Shown here in pieces: positions 23,581 to 34,205 of a stretch of DNA of 64,000 bases (its first letter is position 1; the number at the start of each line of letters is the position of its first letter). The stretch spans positions 31,302,166 to 31,366,165 of the forward strand of contig CAIIXF020000011.1 in the NCBI GenBank assembly GCA_903813345.2, in the 5' to 3' direction. Under the pieces are notes generated by a model that worked only from the letters and a program-made list of their open reading frames with translations, had not been told where the DNA came from and ran no database searches. The stretch is from Owenia fusiformis. Lineage: Eukaryota; Annelida; Polychaeta; Sabellida; Oweniidae. The position numbers and the translations under genes are program-made.

Positions 23581-24890
23581 TACAACCATCATCAGCTTTG
23601 GCTTTACAAAAACAAAACATTCAATGCTTCCTGTTTTTTGTTATTATACATGTACATTGCATGTTTTGAGACATTTCAATGAACTTTGTGGAATTTATAA
23701 AATTTGTGCAAATTCTTAAGGTATTGTTTTGATAGAATTCCTTGTGTGATTTCATGTGGTCTTTACTAGCACCACCCCGTTTGTCTATAGATGCATGCTT
23801 TTATAATAATTTATAAGTTATTTACTTCCGTGTGCGCTTTATAAAGTTAGGAGGTCATAATGACATTGATTGTAGACTACTAAGGGCAAAGTGACCCTGT
23901 TATGATTTATAAAATGTCAACTGATATGATCTGATAGAAAAATATGTTAAAGTAACCGCACAGGCGAATATACAAGAATATATAGGAACTTATAAGTGTT
24001 ATTATTTATATATACTCTAATTGATAATCAGTTTATTGAGAATATTAGAGTAATTGTGAGGATTAAATTTATGTCTGAGCAACTGGACATTTTAATTGCA
24101 GTTAGGTGAGAATATTAACTTCGGGCAGTTTACTCATCCGGTCTAGAGACGTCATAAAACAGGATAGCGGCTTCCAAAATATCAGAGACAGTCTATGCTT
24201 CCCAGGATATGACCTTACTATTAATATCTTGCCAAATTAACGTAAATGCATTCATATCTAGAAGTTCAGTGTCAACATTGATGTTACCTTTTTTAGTACA
24301 TTAGCATATGTTTTTACTGTCTATGTCAACATTAGGGTTAGGTATGTTTCAAAATTCTCAACGAAATTGAAATATGAAATGTCAAGAACTGGTGAAAATG
24401 TCTTAATATTTGATGATTTTACCAAATGGGTAAAATTAGGAAAAGCAAATGTTCAGCTGGATGAATCTAGTAGAAACAACTTACAATAATAATATGATAA
24501 GTATAAAAATGTATGATTTCAGTCCAATTGAAGAGGGGGGAGGTGAAAAAAGTGTACTTATGTTGTTCAAGCCATAATATTACATAAAATATAGAAGACT
24601 TTATTAGGTAATATAGAAGACTTTATTATGTAAAATACCATAATCAGATTACAGAAACTAAAGGACAGAGAGGATTCTTGCAGTGCAAACAGTTATTATT
24701 GCAAGAAATCAAAATGAATTATTACAACTGGTGCGATTGGAACAAGATAAACAGCACATTCTATTGTTGGTGAGATGTATGACGTTTCCCTTGCAGTTTC
24801 ACAATATACCATACGAACACTCTCTTAATTTTCTAGATTCTCTCTTCAGATTCAGAATATATCAGATATGTTGGTATGACTTATATATCA

Positions 24891-25160
24891 CAGGCCTGTC
24901 AACTGTCCCGCAATTTGCGTATTTGTCACGCATTTGCTGAAGAATTTGAAGTCACGCCAGTTATTTTTGCGTGACAGAAAATGTCACGCAAATACGCATT
25001 TTACCTGGTAATTGTCAAGCAAAAATATTTCTGTAGAATTTTTTTTAAAAAGATCGTCTACACAGCAAAAATACGAACGCCGGAAAAAAACGTACGCATA
25101 TCGTTCGGACTTTTCACGCGAATTTCATATATGTCACGCATTCCGTTCGAAATTTTTCGT

Positions 25161-25194
<34 letters not shown>

Positions 25195-25369
25195 TTGACG
25201 GCTGATTGAAACGCGAGCGTAGCGAGGCAAGATGTAATAAAATTGAAACCAAGGTATTCAAAATTTGGATCAAGGTGTTCAGATTTGGACCAAGGTGTCC
25301 ACATTTTGAGGGGAGGTGTTCAACATTTCCAAGTCACTCATGTTAGGTGTTCCCAAGTTGACAGGCCTG
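24891..25369. mobile_element. Poly-C MITE copy 2 with 6-bp duplication ATATCA
   Basis: A 479-bp copy of the same family as 22525-23080, with identical ends CAGGCCTGTCAACT and AAGTTGACAGGCCTG. It is flanked by ATATCA at 24885-24890 and 25370-25375. The poly-C tract is an uninterrupted run of about 32 C (25161-25193). Relative to copy 1, the tract is shorter and about 40 bp after the GCGTAGCGAG word are missing. The different 6-bp duplications in the two copies fix both the element ends and the duplication length. Confidence 0.9.
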
Positions 25370-25420
25370 ATATCAGGTATGATATTTTATTATTCAAAGC
25401 ATCGCTTTATAACTGGTACA

Positions 25421-26443
25421 ATTACAGTAAAAGCTGGGTAATACGAATGTCATTGATAAAGGCTAAAACGTCCAGATTAGGAGGTGTTCATATTTCGAGG
25501 TTTTTCCAAAATCATTGAAGAAATATAAATGCAATATTAACACCACATAAGACCAAATAGGTTTATAGCATTCCAAAATCCGATCTGATTCAAATAAATT
25601 CAGTCATGCTAGAAAGACCAATAATGATGTTGAAGATTGATATCATAACAAATTAGTGTTAAATTAAAAATGTTTGAGCAATTTTGTGAGAAATAAGTGA
25701 TATTTTATTTATAAATAGTGTTCAGATTTGACAGTTCTTTTTAACATGTTGTCATTGGGAGGAGAGAATGGGACCTGAAAAAGTGTTCAGATTGGAAGGT
25801 GTTCCTATTAACCAGGTGTTCAGATATATAGGTTTACACTATACAGGTTTCTCCCCCTCTAAGTTGGGGACAGTTTTCATGTAAAAAACATCTAGGGAGT
25901 ACATAAGATAAGATCTCCACATAGAAAGTTATGTTTAAGTAAGCACTAAATGGTTTCTATAGTTCAAAATAACAACTCCTCCACAGGTGCTAATAGCTTT
26001 GTATTGGAATGGTATTTATATTATCTGCAGTAAATTAACTCCCTTTATAAACAGCAATATTAAAAAAGAATACAATGACAGTAAGTGTGTATTCCATAAT
26101 CGAAGGAATCACTACATACAATTACATGTATTCTATTTACAACATCTACTTTGGGTTGAGGTGAATTGCTTCCCTAAGAGCGTAAATCTTGCATGTAGTT
26201 TCTGGACCCCCCTCACCTGTTTCTCTTCTTTTACTCTTGAAGCGTGTCTCATGCATCAAGTGGGGTAAAGAAAGGAGGGTTAGAAGCAAGACTATAAGTC
26301 GGGGAATCTGGTATATCTTGTATATCTGAAAACCTCTATAATCCGAACACTTATCAATCTAAACACTTTTTCTCAGTCCGTTTGTACATTTTGAATAAAC
26401 TTGAAATGTGAACACCGACTAATCCAGGTTTCACTGTAGTTTT
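25421..26443. mobile_element. Decayed TA-flanked MITE or MITE cluster
   Basis: The left end TTACAGTAAAAGCTGGGTAA and the right end AATCCAGGTTTCACTGTAG are approximate inverted repeats (complement CTACAGTGAAACCTGGATT). The interior holds GGTGTTCA, GGTGTTCC and GAACACTT words. A second possible right end, AGGTGTTCAGATATATAGG followed by TTTACACTAT, lies near 25818. It could be one element of about 1 kb, or one element of about 420 bp next to a fragment. From family knowledge, pogo/Tigger-type Tc1-mariner ends look like this. Confidence 0.4.
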
Positions 26444-28184
26444 TGTCATCTTACTTCAAAAAGTTTCAGTTGCTCCAATTTGTATTATAACCACTGTGGA
26501 AGTCAAATGTGTTGTAATGTTAGTTGTTCAGCATAAGATATTACTGACATCACCATTATTGATTGACTTATTTCCTGTACTATGAGTTTTCCTCAATAAT
26601 CTGCCAGTAAACTGACCTGAAAGTGACCGATTATATCGCCCCATGAGTCACTGAGCCATAAATGACCAATCAGTGATTTTACCAAGAGATTGAAATTCTC
26701 ATTGTTCCTATTTTTAAATGAAAATTAGGATCAAAATTTGAGGATTTTGTGAGACATTTAGGACAAATTATAAGTAAATATTTAACATGTTACAATATAA
26801 TAAACATGTAAATCATATCTGTTGAAATAATGAGCCCCTTGCAATACACATGTACTTTATTCTCACAAGTTAGTAGAGATTTGCAAGGTCTCTTTTAACA
26901 GCCCACAATAATATTTTCATGAAGTTCTGCAATTTATGACATCATACAAAAATAACATAGCATTCATGAATGTAGATACAAAAATTATTGTAATATTCTA
27001 TGCTCTGAAAGGTCAAATTGTCCATAAAATACCATCCTAGCATTCATAAACCGTCATGTTGTGTCTATGCATATTGCTATACCAAAGCATAAACCTTGAA
27101 ATGATATGTATAGTTTACATACATGTTTCACAGTGATCTTTTGAATAAGAAAAAAATCATGAAAAATAACAATTTAGCCTTCTTTAGTTCGAATAGAGAA
27201 TGTTTCACAGACTTCAAAGAGCAAACATTTTTTCCACACAGGCATATATTAAAAATGCAGTCAAAATGTGATGTTTTATTGGTCAACTCGACGTTATTAT
27301 TATGTATTTCAGCGAGTTAATTGACATGATTTAGTATATTAATCGGCCATTTAGCTTTTATTTTTATCTTTGAAGCAAAGATGGTGCAATAATTTACGCT
27401 TACCAAGAAAAAGACAATCATACGCTACAAAAATAATTAATGGTGAATTATATTGATTTACAATATTTTTCACTGAAGTAAGTAAGACGCATGTAGCGCG
27501 TATAGTGCACCTGATACCAGATTGCTGATTGCAATTTTTAGATTAAATATCAAGACTTACATCTTTGGAAATGGAAATAAAGTTGTAGGTAGCGCTGATT
27601 AATTAGAAATAAAACAAGGTATGTAATTATTATTAGTGCTCTTACTTTTATAAAAGATCATAAAAATGCATGTTTATTGAAACTTAGAGAGAAATGGCTA
27701 AAAATGATGTTTTGTAAATCATGCGACAATTATCTCCTGGGGATTATTTCTCAAAGGGTGCTAAATCGTAATTTTACCTGTTTTGGTCGAAGTACATGTA
27801 TCTGAGTTTTCAGAAGGGTAACATGTAGATTTCAGATTTTCAATAGGGTGCATCGCCCAGTTGCTAAATGAATCTGGTAATAGAATACCAAAGATAGATA
27901 GTAATCCAGATTCACTCCGTCATGTTTTCTTCTTGTGAACTATTGAGATAAGTCGTCTTGTGAATTCTGTGATATTGAAGATATAGCAATAGAGTGATAT
28001 ATTGAAGCAGAATTCTGAATGGCAGATTGTTTTGTAAAAAACGATAATGTTTCTAAAACTGAGTTAAGTAGTTATTTATTACTAGGAGTACAGTAACCAA
28101 GTTGTATAAGTTGTAAGTGTTTATCTGCTAGGATGTTTTTAGAATAAGGTTGAGTATGGAAAATTTGACGGAACCACATTCAAT
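26444..28184. other. Intergenic DNA upstream of the phosphatase gene
   Basis: A+T-rich sequence with no gene I can support. I see no TATA box, CpG cluster or recognisable promoter motif that would place the phosphatase transcription start. Confidence 0.4.
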
Positions 28185-28396
28185 AGACCATTCCAATAAA
28201 CCCTACGACTTATACTATCATATTTTGGCTAGATTGAGGATGTCATAGGTTGTAGTTTTTCAAAATTAGCAATAAGTTAATCCTATTTTTGCATAGCCAG
28301 ATTGCTACTTACAACCAATGACATCATTAATCTAGCCAATATATCATAGTTTCTCTGGTTATCAAAAGGTGGCAGGCTTTATTGGAAAGGACGTCT
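28185..28396. mobile_element. 212-bp inverted-repeat MITE
   Basis: The left arm AGACCATTCCAATAAACCCT pairs with the right end AGGCTTTATTGGAAAGGACG plus TCT. Further inward, TTTTGGCTAGATTGAGGATG and TCATAGGTTGTAG pair with CTACTTACAACCAATGACATC and ATTAATCTAGCCAATATAT. It lies 420 bp upstream of the first phosphatase coding exon and may sit in its 5' flank or 5' untranslated region. Confidence 0.7.
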
Positions 28397-28816
28397 TATC
28401 TGTGTGATTTTTGGAGACCTACTATTTAGTGCTATTTTTAAGGTTTAAAGACTAGTGAAAATCTCAGAGGCTCTGAAAAGGAGAAAGAACTTAAAGAGAG
28501 GATGCAAAAGCATTTAGCAGGCTTGCAAATAGTATACTTGCAGGTAAAACTAAACCAGGATGTAAATAGATAAACTTCATATGTATTTTCAGGTCTCACA
28601 TGAATAACTAACTAAAGTAGTGGTTGCATAGAAGAACGATGAAGGTGGGGAGAACAGAGTGCTATATTAACAACACAACAATGGATTCAGCCGCAAACCT
28701 ACCACATATAAACAGTGTTGGATATTGGGAACTCCATTAATGGAAGCTATAGGAACGTGACTTCATTTTTTGTTTGATTATTTTATGATTTTGGAGGATA
28801 TACTGAGACAACGCTC

Positions 28817-28963
28817 ATGAGCAAGTTTTTGTTTGCGACTTCACAGTTTTGTGGTAATCGTAAACAAGAGATGGCAATAGCGTCATCAAAGACTAGTAGC
28901 GTCACCTGGGGATCAATTGACGTTGGGCTTCTAGCTGTTGCCTTGAGAAATGAAACTGATAAG
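28817..28963 (+). CDS. DUSP8/16: DUSP8/16-like phosphatase, coding exon 1
   Basis: 49 codons end at donor AAG|GTAGGT, phase 0. The ATG at 28817 is the first after an in-frame TGA at 28775, so it is the likely start if translation begins in this exon; a later in-frame methionine at codon 19 (28871) is an alternative. Residues 31-49 (WGSIDVGLLAVALRNETDK) correspond to the opening helix of the rhodanese-like domain in vertebrate DUSP16, where the equivalent segment starts within about eight residues of the initiator. The first 24 or so residues are therefore an extension relative to the vertebrate proteins. They are polar and show no clear signal peptide despite the short KFLFATSQF stretch. A MITE lies upstream at 28185-28396 and a 44-bp-stem hairpin begins 23 bp past the donor. 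Confidence 0.82.
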
Positions 28964-31793
28964 GTAGGTTTATTTTCATATTATTTACAAAACAAAATGT
29001 TGAGATTAACAAATTTTCGATGTATTCATACATCTTCATCAGGTTTATGAATATATCGAAAATTTGTAAATCTCAACATTTTGTTTTGTTTTTAACACTT
29101 ATTAACATATTACGTTCATACTATTTGATAGAAACTGTGGTCCTTCAAAGATTACTCTTCCCCTTCTTGACCAGTTTTGGACATTTTAGACAAATATTGT
29201 ACACTATGGAGAACTATACATTGGAAATTTATAATGTAAAGTACAGAAATGTAATATGATCTGCTTCTACATTTTGTGGGATCAATATAAAAACATGGTG
29301 AGCTTCCTACCTCAAGTACTACCATAACCAACCCTTCCACCAATCTCATAAAATATTTATCTGAAATTATCTAAGAAATTGCAGTTTCATGAATTCCTCA
29401 GCTGAAACATTTGCTTGAAGGAGCATTTGATAAGAACTGACCAAATATCGAGAACACTAACTTTTAACCGAGGGAAATTCTGGCAAAATGATTTTTGGCA
29501 CGACTTTACTGATGGAATAAGGGCGATCAATTCCACTTGATGTAAGCTACAGCAATGATGTCATAATTTAATTCCAACACCACAGGCAGCTAGGGTCACT
29601 GTTAGGTTCAAGAGATAAAATTCCAACAGGTTTTACGTTTCATACTTATTTTTAAAGATTTTAGATCACCTGGTATACTTTGCTTGATTGGCATGAATAT
29701 TGCAGATATGGCTTGTAGTACATGTACATTATCCATACATAAGTTAAAAATAGTCTAGCCACTAGCCATTGTGAGCCCCCCCCCCAGAGCTCCCCCCCCC
29801 CCCAGAGCTCCCCCCCCCAATACTAAACACTTCCCCAAAAGTGTGATATGGTGGTGAATTAGGGTCAACAGTCTTGCCAATAAGGTGTTCAATATCTGAG
29901 TTTAATCATGTGAGAGAATATTTTCATATTTTCTCAGTTCTTGGCTAATGTAATTCTTTTGATACTACTTTAAGTCAATGGTTTTCGGGAATTTTGGGTC
30001 AGATGTACGCATGGCAAAAAGTTCAGATTTGAGTGCCTATTAATTTTTCCAAATTATTCAAGTCAGCTTTACTTCTATTTATATGCTTAATTACATTTAC
30101 ATCTTAATGCTTATTCAGCAATTTTGGTTGGCCAAAGCTCGAAACATCTTTGTAATAAGACACACCTGTCAACAAGGAACAGTTTTGACCAATCTGGAGA
30201 GCTTGTTCCTTGTTTGCAGGTTTTACTGTAGTTTATAAAGATATCTGATTCAGTTCAAGTTTGAGTACACGTGAAGCTGGCTCAATCCGCTACAGTGCAG
30301 GGAGTAAGTGACAAGCTTAAATATTATAATTTTACACTGAAGCTGGCTTATCTAAGTAATATTTTTCTATTCTGTTTTGCAGTTGTCTAAATCTAAAACA
30401 AAATGTCAGGATTATAATAAGTTGATATTTATCAAATCGGATACAAATTTTATACAGATCATATACTGTGCAATGAGTCATCGTTCCAAAATACCCTGAT
30501 ATAATTATGATTAGGGTGTTATATCATTGACACAAACCAATTATAAATAATAGATTACAACCATGTTCCCATCGGAATAATCTGTGAGAATAGTCCATGG
30601 AATAATTTACTCGTTCCGCATCAGGATTAGGGATAACCAAGGTATGAAGATTTCATTGAAAATCAAAGTCATTTAGCGAGTATGATTGAAAATCAAATTG
30701 ATAAGCGAGTATGTACTGGAACATCACACATTCCGATACATGGAAAGAACTTCTTTCAATCCCAGGGTCGATATTATTGATAAATGCTGTATGCTGTCCC
30801 CATTGTGAGGGTGATGCTTTTCTAAAATAGATTTGTTGCAATAAGGGACAATGACTCCCAGGGGACATTTCCTTTCACTTTACTTCATCACTTTCGCAAT
30901 CTCTGAATCCCAGATATATAAAATTCACAGGCGTTGTCTAAAAACCATAATGCACTTTTTTGTGTTATCAAAAATACCTTATTTGGTCGATGAATGCTCT
31001 GAAGAATAGTTGAGAGGTGGACTGGTTGTAAACAAGGTTGTAAATAAACGAGAAACTAGATCCTATTAATAAACATTTGACTCTTGAATGAATCACACAA
31101 GTTGAAAAAGTTTGTTTATCTGCAGGTGATATTTTCTTGAATGTAACCCAAATGTTGGACAGGGCAAAGTGCATCTGAGAAAAAAAGTATTACATTGTTA
31201 TTCATAGTATAAAAGATCTATCTTCGCATACTATGTTCAGACAGTGGTACCCAAGTGAATGAAGATGTAATAGGTCTACAATCATGCATTCATTTGATAG
31301 CTTATATTTGACTTATGTGATATATTTTTTTTGTAATGTTAGGGTATGTAAAAGAGGGGAGAGATATATAGTGGTAGATATGAACCATGTGTAAACCAAC
31401 CTAGATAGTCTGGTTATACAAGCCCTTTACTCATGACCTTCCCATGACACACCTGAGTTCTGAGCTCAAGTGAATGGTGGTGAAATAGATAAGAGGGGGT
31501 CTATTCTATAGACTTGAAGACTAAACTAGTATATGGCACTGGCGGATCCAGAAGCTATCAATCAGGGCCCACATTTCGAGTCAGAAAAAATCTTGAGGCC
31601 CCTAACACCAAAAATTAGGCCCTTTTGAAAATTTAAGGCCTAATTTTGATAATTTGGCCTTAATTTAAATGCAAGGCCTAAAAACTTTAAGTTTAAAAAA
31701 CTTTAATAAAGCCCCTTCAAAAGAAGATGCCTTCGCCATGTGCTCATTTTAAATAGTAGCCATTACCGTACTTAAAAGTTGGTCTGTTTTTAG
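28964..31793 (+). other. DUSP8/16 intron 1
   Basis: The donor is GTAGGT and the acceptor is GTCTGTTTTTAG, phase 0. The intron holds a hairpin at 28987-29089, C-rich runs at 29778-29818 (three blocks of eight to thirteen C separated by AGAGCT), one half of a GGTTTTACTGTAG-type element end near 30226, and a GGCGGATCCAGAAG-led fragment rich in AGGCC words at 31546-31700. No coding exon could be supported in it. Confidence 0.75.
28987..29089. repeat. Near-perfect intronic hairpin (about 44-bp stem)
   Basis: The left arm ACAAAACAAAATGTTGAGAT ... AAATTTTCGATGTATTCATA pairs with the right arm TATGAATATATCGAAAATTT ... CTCAACATTTTGTTTTGT with only about three mismatches. The loop is about 15 bases (CATCTTCATCAGGTT). 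It starts 23 bp after the exon 1 donor. It is probably a tiny foldback element, but in the transcript it would form a stable stem next to the 5' splice site. Confidence 0.85.
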
Positions 31794-31904
31794 GTGATGC
31801 TTATGGACAGCAGATCATTCCTAGAGTATAACGCATGTCACATTCTGCAAGCTATCAACGTATGCTGCTCAAAGATTGTTAAACGTAGACTGCAAGCTGA
31901 TAAG
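31794..31904 (+). CDS. DUSP8/16: DUSP8/16-like phosphatase, coding exon 2 (docking-motif exon)
   Basis: 37 codons between acceptor TTTTTAG and donor AAG|GTGAGA, both phase 0. The exon begins VMLMDSRSFLEYNACHILQA (residues 50-69), the DSR-F-EYN signature of the rhodanese-like domain of MAP-kinase phosphatases. It ends INVCCSKIVKRRLQADK (70-86). The basic run K79-R80-R81 flanked by hydrophobic V78 and L82 is the kinase-interaction motif, which in DUSP8 and DUSP16 binds the acidic common-docking groove of JNK and p38. The CCSK context is closer to DUSP8, and QADK recalls the QQDK of DUSP16, so I do not choose between the two. Placing the whole docking motif in one phase-0 exon means that skipping it would keep the frame. 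Confidence 0.95.
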
Positions 31905-33795
31905 GTGAGAGAGGCTAAGTTGTTTGGACACTGTTTCATAGGATTCACTAATTGTATACTTTGGTAAGTTTGGTCGGTAGGGATATTGTGAAGACCTTTG
32001 TCTATTGGTCTGCTCTTCTGCTCCTTGGCAATATCCGAAATGCTTGATGCTAGATGTACATTTATAATGGTAAATGGTTTTCAAAATTGTCATAACTTCA
32101 AAAAAGACAATGATTTTAGTCTTATATTTGTATATACCTTCTCTGCGGGTCAACCATGACTCCGTGAAAATGAGATGCTTTACGATAGATTGAAGATGAT
32201 TAGATATAACACCCAGGTGGTAAATCTACAGTTTGTACTTTAAATCAGTCTTGTGCATACCTTATTAAGAATTCATGATCGTCACGTTTAAATTATGGAA
32301 TTACCAAGAAATCAAGTAATTTGATGTGAACTTGATACTCTAAATCATACAGAAACCCCATTGATATTTCACTTAGATTTACTGGAATATAAATGGCATG
32401 GAATAAGCATGAAAAGAAGTACATGTATATTTTAAGCGTGAGTTGTTTGGCATTCCTGTTTTGTGAGTTGAGGCGCTATCATATCATACCTACGTCTTAC
32501 AGAAAATCTGTGTTGAGGTGGTATACTGTAATTAGATCAAAGGACCCTGACCGCTTGAATGTTGGGTTCACTTTGATGAAAATCAGTCCGAATATTTCTT
32601 GATATTTAAAACGTGGCTTAAATCCTATGACAATGGCAGATATACATGACTGACCAGTCACACCTTATTTGCAATATATGGGGGGGGGGTTAAAAAGTTT
32701 AAATAACAATTTTTAATGCTTTTGTGATTTTTACCACAAAATCCCTTGGTGAGTATTGTCAATGTTTTGACAGCTAATGATGCCCCAGTTGGTCATACAG
32801 CTGCAAGTGAATCTCCCTAAAATTCAGGAAAACGGTATCTAAAAACAGCAAACTTTATCAATGTAATAGTCTGATGCTTTTGCATTGGGAATACCACTGA
32901 TCTGACATTACTTGTCAAAACAAGGTGATCGGATACATGTTCTCAGGAGGTGTTCTAGATATACCTGTATCAGGTTGCAACTTCGTCATGGTGGTGATGT
33001 TTTGAAACTAAAACTAGCATTGAAGGGGGTGGAAGAAGTAGCCTCATAACCAGGGAGGGCTAGAGGCAAGATGTTACCTCCCCAAGTACCTCCCAAAAAA
33101 TCTATATCTGCTTGGTTGAATTAATTTTTTTTTCAATTTTTTAGTTTTTGGCAAATTTTCATGTCCCTCCTTCAAACATTTTTCATACATTTATCAGTGA
33201 AGTTTAAATTTTTCTCAATCAATATTATCAATCATATTGATTATAACAACAATTCCATAGATCTAGTATCTGATATAGACATTGTCACTTAAAGGGTTGG
33301 TACAATCAACAGTTCGGGAATAACAAAGTTAGTTTCGTTAGGGGAGGGGGTAATTGATGGTTTTGTTAGCGAATGGTGTTGATTTTGTTAATATTCAGAA
33401 AAACAAATCAACACTTCAAAATTTCGTTAGGGGAGAGCAGGTCAAACCAAATAGCAAAATGAACTTTGCTATATATATGCACAACTATTAAGGAATGTAT
33501 TATTTCAACTTTAAAAATGTATAAGCTGTTTTATAGTATAACTAAGGAAAACTTGAGACCACCATAGACTTTTCCACAAGAATGTGTCATCACGGAGCCA
33601 AGTCATACCTGAAAATAACTGATCCCACTGTTATGAAACTGGAATAAATCGTCAGACCTTGTGACCACCACGAGTTTGAGGATAGTACTAAGCTGTCGGA
33701 AAAAAAGATCCGTATTTATGTTCCTGGTATTTAAATTCAGATATTTCATAACCATGATTCAGAATCTTATTCTAATGAGTAATGTTTTCTTGTAG
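31905..33795 (+). other. DUSP8/16 intron 2
   Basis: The donor is GTGAGA and the acceptor is TTTTCTTGTAG, phase 0. I see no gene inside. There is a run of ten G near 32680 and a locally repeated TTTCGTTAGGGGAG phrase at about 33335 and 33422. Confidence 0.75.
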
Positions 33796-33970
33796 ATCTG
33801 TGTGACAGATCTCATCCAACAGAACTGTGAGATGGATATCGATGATGACATGACAATCATCGTCTATGACCAGTGTACGTTTGATCATCTCGCTCTCACA
33901 TCCGAGAGTTTCTTATGGGTGCTGCTCACTAAGCTTGCTGAGAAGTTCAGCAATGTGTCACTTCTTAAGG
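33796..33970 (+). CDS. DUSP8/16: DUSP8/16-like phosphatase, coding exon 3
   Basis: 58 codons plus one base between acceptor TTTTCTTGTAG and the strong donor AAGG|GTAAGT, so the following intron is phase 1. The residues (87-144) complete the rhodanese-like fold: ICVTDLIQQN, then MTIIVYDQCTFD with the VVYDQ strand conserved in DUSP8/DUSP16, then ESFLWVLLTKLAEKFSNVSL leading to the LLKGG turn. The active-site cysteine of true rhodaneses is not expected, since this domain only binds kinases. The split glycine codon is completed by exon 4. A GGCCCGTAGC-ended MITE begins 51 bp after the donor. Confidence 0.95.
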
Positions 33971-34020
33971 GTAAGTTCTAAAACTGATAGCAGTCTCGCA
34001 TCAAGCCTTTGCCCCCTCAC

Positions 34021-34205
34021 AGGCCCGTAGCCAGGGGGAGGGTTCGATGGTTCAAAGGAACCAAAAATTCTTTAAAAAATCATGCAGTTTTTCATCATCC
34101 CGATCACTTTTCAAATGATTTTGGGTCGAAGTTGTCAAATGTAAACCCTCCTATGGAGTATTTTGAAAAGTCAACCACCCCCTTGGCAAAAACTTGCTAC
34201 GGCCC
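34021..34205. mobile_element. GGCCCGTAGC-ended MITE, copy 1
   Basis: The 185-bp element starts AGGCCCGTAGCCAGGGGGAG and ends CTTGCTACGGCCC. Flanking octamers CCCCTCAC and TTCCTCAC agree at six of eight positions, fitting a decayed 8-bp duplication as made by hAT elements. The interior (AATTCTTT, TTTTTCATCATCC, CACTTTTC) is shared with the copies at 45696 and 46779. It sits just inside intron 3. Confidence 0.75.

Noticed and set aside
29770-29820. C-rich runs separated by AGAGCT as a possible regulatory G-quadruplex cluster
   Set aside because: Simple low-complexity tract in intron 1 with no supporting context; noted only under the intron entry.
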